Positions 6,761 to 9,460 of a DNA stretch of 9,460 bases are shown here, piece by piece (the stretch's first letter is position 1; each line of letters starts with the position of its first letter). Under the pieces are notes generated by a model. That model saw nothing but the letters and a program-made list of their open reading frames with translations, was not told where the DNA came from and did not search any database. The stretch covers positions 1 to 9,460 of the forward strand of contig CANHQC010000058.1 of assembly GCA_947462695.1 (NCBI GenBank), in the 5' to 3' direction. The stretch is from Flavobacteriales bacterium. GTDB taxonomy: Bacteria; Bacteroidota; Bacteroidia; Flavobacteriales_D; Crocinitomicaceae. A program made the position numbers and the translations under genes.

Positions 6761-7693
6761 TTATCGTTCAAATTTTCGACCTATGCAAAAACCTAACCTA
6801 AATTGTCCCTTTAACCAATCTTCATAAGTATATGGAATAAATTGTGTTTCACCGAATCCTTTAGAATTGGTAACATAGATGGTAAAATTATGTCCAAAAG
6901 TAATCCACTCAAAAGCTATTCCGAGTGCATTTGTGTTTGTTGATCGTATAGCATCATCATGTATTGGTTGGTAATATTCTAGCATGATCGCAAAAGTTGA
7001 CGTAATCGCACACCTCAAAGCGCCGCCAACAGCAAAAAGTGTATTGACATCATCAGCAGGCACATAATTGCGGTGTACAACCGTTGGAATAAGCGACAGA
7101 CTCAATCGCTCTCCAAATTTACGGGCAATATTTAACTGCGCAGCATAGGCAAAACGGTGTTGCCATTCTGGAAAATGTGACACCTCCGCTATATCCTCAC
7201 TGGCTTTCATGTATGAATATGTTGACATAGCTAATGCAGAAAGAGAAATCGGCATGCCTTTTTTCTTTTGGTGAAGAATACGGTATTTTGCAAAACCATC
7301 AATTAATGATCGATAGGGTGTTCCTGTTCCTTTGCTTCTACCCATACCTACCATTAATTTATCGGTAATTCCATATTCAAGTGCCAATCGTATATCTGAT
7401 GAATTATCCAGACCAAACATATTTTGAACCCCACCAGCATCTCCCGCAATATCACCGAAACGATGTTCAACCCTAAATTCGAGTACTCCTTTCCTTAAGT
7501 TTTCAACAGAATGACCATTAATGATTCTTGTTGACTGAAAAGTTTCCATGACAAGATTTGTGTCCTCTTCAATTTCAGTGTTTATTTCAGCATCCTCCTG
7601 AGCAAAGCCAGGTAAAAAACGAACTAAAAGAGCAAGAATCAAAATGAATTTGAAGTGTTTATTTGCACATGTATTGTTTCGACTAATTATCAT
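6761..7693 (-). CDS. DUF5777-like outer-membrane beta-barrel protein
   Basis: This is a 310-residue exported protein. Its signal peptide has an unusually long polar start (MIISRNNTCANKHFK) before the hydrophobic core FILILALLVRFLPGFAQ; no later ATG exists in frame. The mature part has STRIINGHSVENL, RKGVLEFRVEHRFGD (68-81), SDIRLALEYGITDKLMVGMGRS (99-120) and many alternating amphipathic strands to the end, typical of an outer-membrane barrel. The pattern 'ST(R)(I/V)I(N)GHS(V/I)E…G.LEF.I.HRFG' is what I associate with DUF5777 barrels of Bacteroidota, which I recall often lying beside YceI and cytochrome genes. It is the first gene of the operon, so it probably sets expression of the other four. 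Function unknown; a barrel for transport or anchoring is inferred. Confidence 0.85.
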   Translation of the reverse strand: MIISRNNTCANKHFKFILILALLVRFLPGFAQEDAEINTEIEEDTNLVMETFQSTRIINGHSVENLRKGVLEFRVEHRFGDIAGDAGGVQNMFGLDNSSDIRLALEYGITDKLMVGMGRSKGTGTPYRSLIDGFAKYRILHQKKKGMPISLSALAMSTYSYMKASEDIAEVSHFPEWQHRFAYAAQLNIARKFGERLSLSLIPTVVHRNYVPADDVNTLFAVGGALRCAITSTFAIMLEYYQPIHDDAIRSTNTNALGIAFEWITFGHNFTIYVTNSKGFGETQFIPYTYEDWLKGQFRLGFCIGRKFER

Positions 7694-7715
7694 CTTTTTG
7701 ATTGGAATTTACAGC

Positions 7716-7749
7716 TAAAAATACGAATAAGATACGAGTGTTATTTCAA
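7716..7749 (-). promoter_or_regulatory. Possible promoter of the five-gene operon
   Basis: Read on the minus strand, TTG (7749-7747) is followed after 23 bases by TATTTTTA (7723-7716), close to the Bacteroidota TTG–N17-23–TAnnTTTG pattern. Transcription would start near 7709, about 16 bases before the ATG at 7693. The spacing is at the upper limit and the final G is missing, so this is tentative. Confidence 0.35.
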
Positions 7750-7844
7750 TTAGAACAGATTAGATAGACATTTCATTGAAAAGACGTAGATTTAATATTG
7801 AAAGTTGTATGGTCTATCGAATAGGATAATAATACCAACGAAAA

Positions 7845-8414
7845 ATGGAAAAAGACGAAATACGCGCTTTATACATACAAAAAAGAAAAGCACTCACGGA
7901 AGCGGAAATAAATGAGCTTTCGGAAGGAATTCGAAAATTGGTTCATACATCTATAGATCTTAATGGTAAAAGCTGTAGTATATTTCTTCCTATAAAAAAA
8001 CAGAATGAGGTAAACACTTTCTTCATCATTGAAGACAAAGGTTTTAGTAATACATGTTTTGCTGTTTCTAAAAGTGATTTTTTATCAGGAGAACTTAAGC
8101 ATTTCATTTATGAAGATGTAAATCAATTGCTGGAAAATGAATTTGGCATCCCTGAACCGACGTATGGTGAAGCCATCTATGCTACTCAATTCGATGTTGT
8201 ATTTGTGCCTTTATTAGCAATCGATCACTTTGGGCACAGGGTTGGTTACGGAAAAGGATTTTATGATCGTTTTCTTTCAACCTGTAGAACAGATTGTGAA
8301 TTCATAGGCTTAACTTTTTTTGATGAATTTGTTGAAATTGATAACCTATCGAAATACGATATTCCTTTACACAAATGTATTACCCCAAAGAGAATTCTGT
8401 CATTTGAGAAATAA
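7845..8414 (+). CDS. ygfA: 5-formyltetrahydrofolate cyclo-ligase (5,10-methenyl-THF synthetase)
   Basis: The 189-residue protein has the normal length and motifs of the family. The N-terminus is K-x2-IR…KR-x-ALT (about 3-18), and there is GIPEP at 101-105. The signature FVPLLAIDHFGHRVGYGKGFYDRFL (120-144) includes the glycine-rich ATP/phosphate loop. It turns 5-formyl-THF plus ATP into 5,10-methenyl-THF, recycling an otherwise inert folate form, in the cytoplasm. It diverges from the DUF5777-led operon across a 151-base intergenic region. The ATG at 7845 follows an A-rich stretch (CCAACGAAAA), as is common for starts in this phylum, rather than a Shine-Dalgarno. Confidence 0.94.
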   Translation: MEKDEIRALYIQKRKALTEAEINELSEGIRKLVHTSIDLNGKSCSIFLPIKKQNEVNTFFIIEDKGFSNTCFAVSKSDFLSGELKHFIYEDVNQLLENEFGIPEPTYGEAIYATQFDVVFVPLLAIDHFGHRVGYGKGFYDRFLSTCRTDCEFIGLTFFDEFVEIDNLSKYDIPLHKCITPKRILSFEK

Positions 8415-8559
8415 TCACCAAGGGAAATATCATTTATTAGCCATTTTTCTTATTCCATTGAATTTGGTTATCGTTTTTTTAACAGAGAGTATCATATATG
8501 CACTTATATCTATTCTTATCTCAATTCTTTTCATCTATTTTGTATTTAAAGATAAGTAA
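8413..8559 (+). pseudogene. Hydrophobic reading frame without a clear start, possible small membrane protein or gene remnant
   Basis: From just after the ygfA stop, one frame stays open to TAA at 8557-8559. It encodes about 48 residues with a polar start (NHQGKYH), two hydrophobic segments separated by TES, and a charged end, FVFKDK. The only in-frame ATGs lie far upstream inside ygfA, where the frame is a shadow. TTG codons at 8458 and 8464 are the only internal start candidates and would cut into the first helix. It could be the tail of a decayed small membrane protein, a protein with a non-standard start, or chance in T-rich DNA. It ends 13 bases before the next start. Confidence 0.3.
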
Positions 8560-8572
8560 GTTACATTGCGAA

Positions 8573-9136
8573 ATGATGCATAAATTACCATTCATATATT
8601 TTGTAAGTTGTTGGTATTTAACTTCTTCTGTATTTTTCAATGTGTATTTGGTTGAAACTGGATTTGGGGTTCGTATTTCATTTCAAGCCGATGGAGAGAT
8701 ACTAACTTATATGGCGTATCAAAAAACTTCTAACCAAAATGTGAATAAACGCATAATTACGAAAGATCAATTTATAAAATATGCATCAGGTTATTGGCCT
8801 AATCCCTTCAATAGGTTGAGAACTAACTTATTCGAAAAGTATAGCATACCCTGCGGATGTTTTAAAGATAGCCTATTTAAAACTGAATCTCTTAACTGCG
8901 ATGCACTTGATTCATTATGGAAAATTCGATTCTCCAGTTATCCATTTCAGGGATTTTCAGACGAAGGATGGAGCCAAAATTTTTATCGACCTTCAGATAA
9001 ACAATTAGCTTTTCTTCGAGATAGATATCAAATAAAAAGTCTTGATAGCGATTTTTTCATTGATACTAATCTTTGGCAACTCTTGAAAGATGTGCAAGAC
9101 GAAGAATGGATTCTAAATTATCGATCAATTTGGTAA
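8573..9136 (+). CDS. Membrane-anchored protein of unknown function
   Basis: I do not recognise this 187-residue protein. A hydrophobic N-terminal segment (about 5-27, FIYFVSCWYLTSSVFFNVYLV) looks like a signal anchor or uncleaved signal. The rest is soluble-looking and rich in aromatics: a beta-like stretch GVRISFQADGEILTYMAYQ (32-50), a CGC pair (C94, C96) plus C109, then WKIRFSSYPFQGFSDEGW (116-133), a RPSDKQLAFLRDRY helix (139-152) and a closing VQDEEWILNY. The short, ordered C-terminal half suggests a real conserved fold. I chose the ATG at 8573 (ATG ATG). The frame extends to an ATG at 8498, but that 25-residue extension overlaps the hydrophobic frame before it and adds a second hydrophobic stretch. 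The last gene before the rRNA operon, it converges on it. Confidence 0.7.
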   Translation: MMHKLPFIYFVSCWYLTSSVFFNVYLVETGFGVRISFQADGEILTYMAYQKTSNQNVNKRIITKDQFIKYASGYWPNPFNRLRTNLFEKYSIPCGCFKDSLFKTESLNCDALDSLWKIRFSSYPFQGFSDEGWSQNFYRPSDKQLAFLRDRYQIKSLDSDFFIDTNLWQLLKDVQDEEWILNYRSIW

Positions 9137-9160
9137 TACCATTCCTTTCGACCTGAAATT

Positions 9161-9186
9161 AATCAAGCATGAAATTATGCCTGATT
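9161..9186. repeat. Imperfect inverted repeat after the last protein gene
   Basis: AATCAAGCAT (9161-9170) and ATGCCTGATT (9177-9186) pair over 10 positions around a 6-base loop. One position is A·C if read on the plus strand but U·G if read on the minus strand. Neither side has a strong T tract, so it is at best a weak terminator for one of the converging units. Confidence 0.4.
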
Positions 9187-9210
9187 ACAATCTGATGACA
9201 TTCTTTAAAA

Positions 9211-9238
9211 ATGTATCATTTCCGAAAGGAGGTTTTAT
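9211..9238 (-). terminator. Degenerate copy of the rRNA operon terminator
   Basis: The bases 9215-9247 match the real terminator and 5S 3' end at 9348-9381 at 30 of 33 aligned positions with one 1-base gap. One arm of the original stem has been lost: the match to AACGTCC is replaced by an AAAAATGT-like sequence, so the hairpin is largely broken. Confidence 0.6.
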
Positions 9239-9326
9239 AAAAGTGGCATTCTAGTCTACTCTTAGACAGAGTCATACTGTCGCATCCGCGGCGGCGGACA
9301 GTACTGGCCTTTTGAGGATGAGGAAT
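9239..9326 (-). pseudogene. Decayed second copy of the 5S rRNA 3' region
   Basis: The stretch follows the real 5S and its terminator in the direction of transcription. The flank match at 9215-9247 is strong. Inside, 9283-9326 aligns without gaps to 9417-9460 of the real gene at about 24 of 44 positions, sharing CATC-GCG and the loop-E-like GAGTAG near the 3' end. The hairpin at the helix IV position is kept with different bases: GACAG/CTGTC (9265-9269/9277-9281) here against CCCT/AGGG in the real gene. The 5' part of a 5S, including the partner of the 3' end for helix I, is missing, because the real gene's terminator occupies that place. I read it as a truncated duplicate, not a working 5S. 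Confidence 0.6.
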
Positions 9327-9332
9327 TAGTAC

Positions 9333-9370
9333 AAAAAAAAACGTCCAATCATTTCTGAAAGGACGTTTTT
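9333..9370 (-). terminator. rRNA operon terminator
   Basis: Read on the minus strand just after the 5S, AAAAACGTCC (9370-9361) and GGACGTTTTT (9346-9337) form a 10-bp stem with a 14-base loop. The stem runs into an unbroken T tract (complement of A9333-9341). It is a strong intrinsic terminator. Confidence 0.88.
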
Positions 9371-9374
9371 ATAA

Positions 9375-9460
<86 letters not shown>

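Noticed and set aside
8498..8572. Longer start (ATG 8498) for the last protein gene
   Set aside because: The extra 25 residues would put a second hydrophobic stretch before the anchor and overlap the preceding hydrophobic frame; the double ATG at 8573 gives a cleaner N-terminus.
9240..9310. tRNA gene next to the 5S rRNA
   Set aside because: Several short hairpins are present, but there is no TψC-loop sequence or cloverleaf. The alignment to the 5S 3' region explains the segment better.

Overview
The window looks like chromosomal DNA of a Bacteroidota member, most likely Flavobacteriales. The evidence is AT-rich DNA, a type IX secretion C-terminal domain, a DUF5777-type barrel protein, promoter-like TAnnTTTG boxes and few Shine-Dalgarno sites. 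This placement is inferred from gene content, not from a search. There is no sign of phage, insertion sequence or CRISPR.

Left part (1-4516): the window opens in the last codons of a gene that looks like accA, followed by a good intrinsic terminator. Next come a large membrane glycosyltransferase (GT2) with an N-terminal periplasmic beta domain (+), yidD (-), a secreted SLT-type lytic transglycosylase (+), msrB (-), and a conserved-looking acidic protein of unknown function (+). These are mostly single genes on alternating strands. The transglycosylase and msrB overlap tail to tail by 4 bases.

Middle (4518-7749): a compact five-gene operon lies on the minus strand. In transcription order it encodes a DUF5777-like outer-membrane barrel, a YceI-family protein, a four-helix membrane protein, a lipoprotein with a single CxxCH motif, and a secreted CxxCH protein with a type IX sorting domain. 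Two of the joints are ATGA stop/start overlaps. The set spans inner membrane, periplasm, outer membrane and surface, and carries two candidate haem c sites. It reads as an envelope redox or cytochrome-associated module of unknown job and is the best candidate here for an undescribed system.

Right part (7845-9460): a 5-formyltetrahydrofolate cyclo-ligase gene (+) is followed by a start-less hydrophobic reading frame and an unrecognised membrane-anchored protein. The window ends in the 3' part of a 5S rRNA gene on the minus strand, the end of an rRNA operon lying to the right, with its terminator. Just beyond that terminator is a decayed second copy of the 5S 3' region together with its own terminator remnant. 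It is clear in the flanks and weaker, though structurally suggestive, inside.
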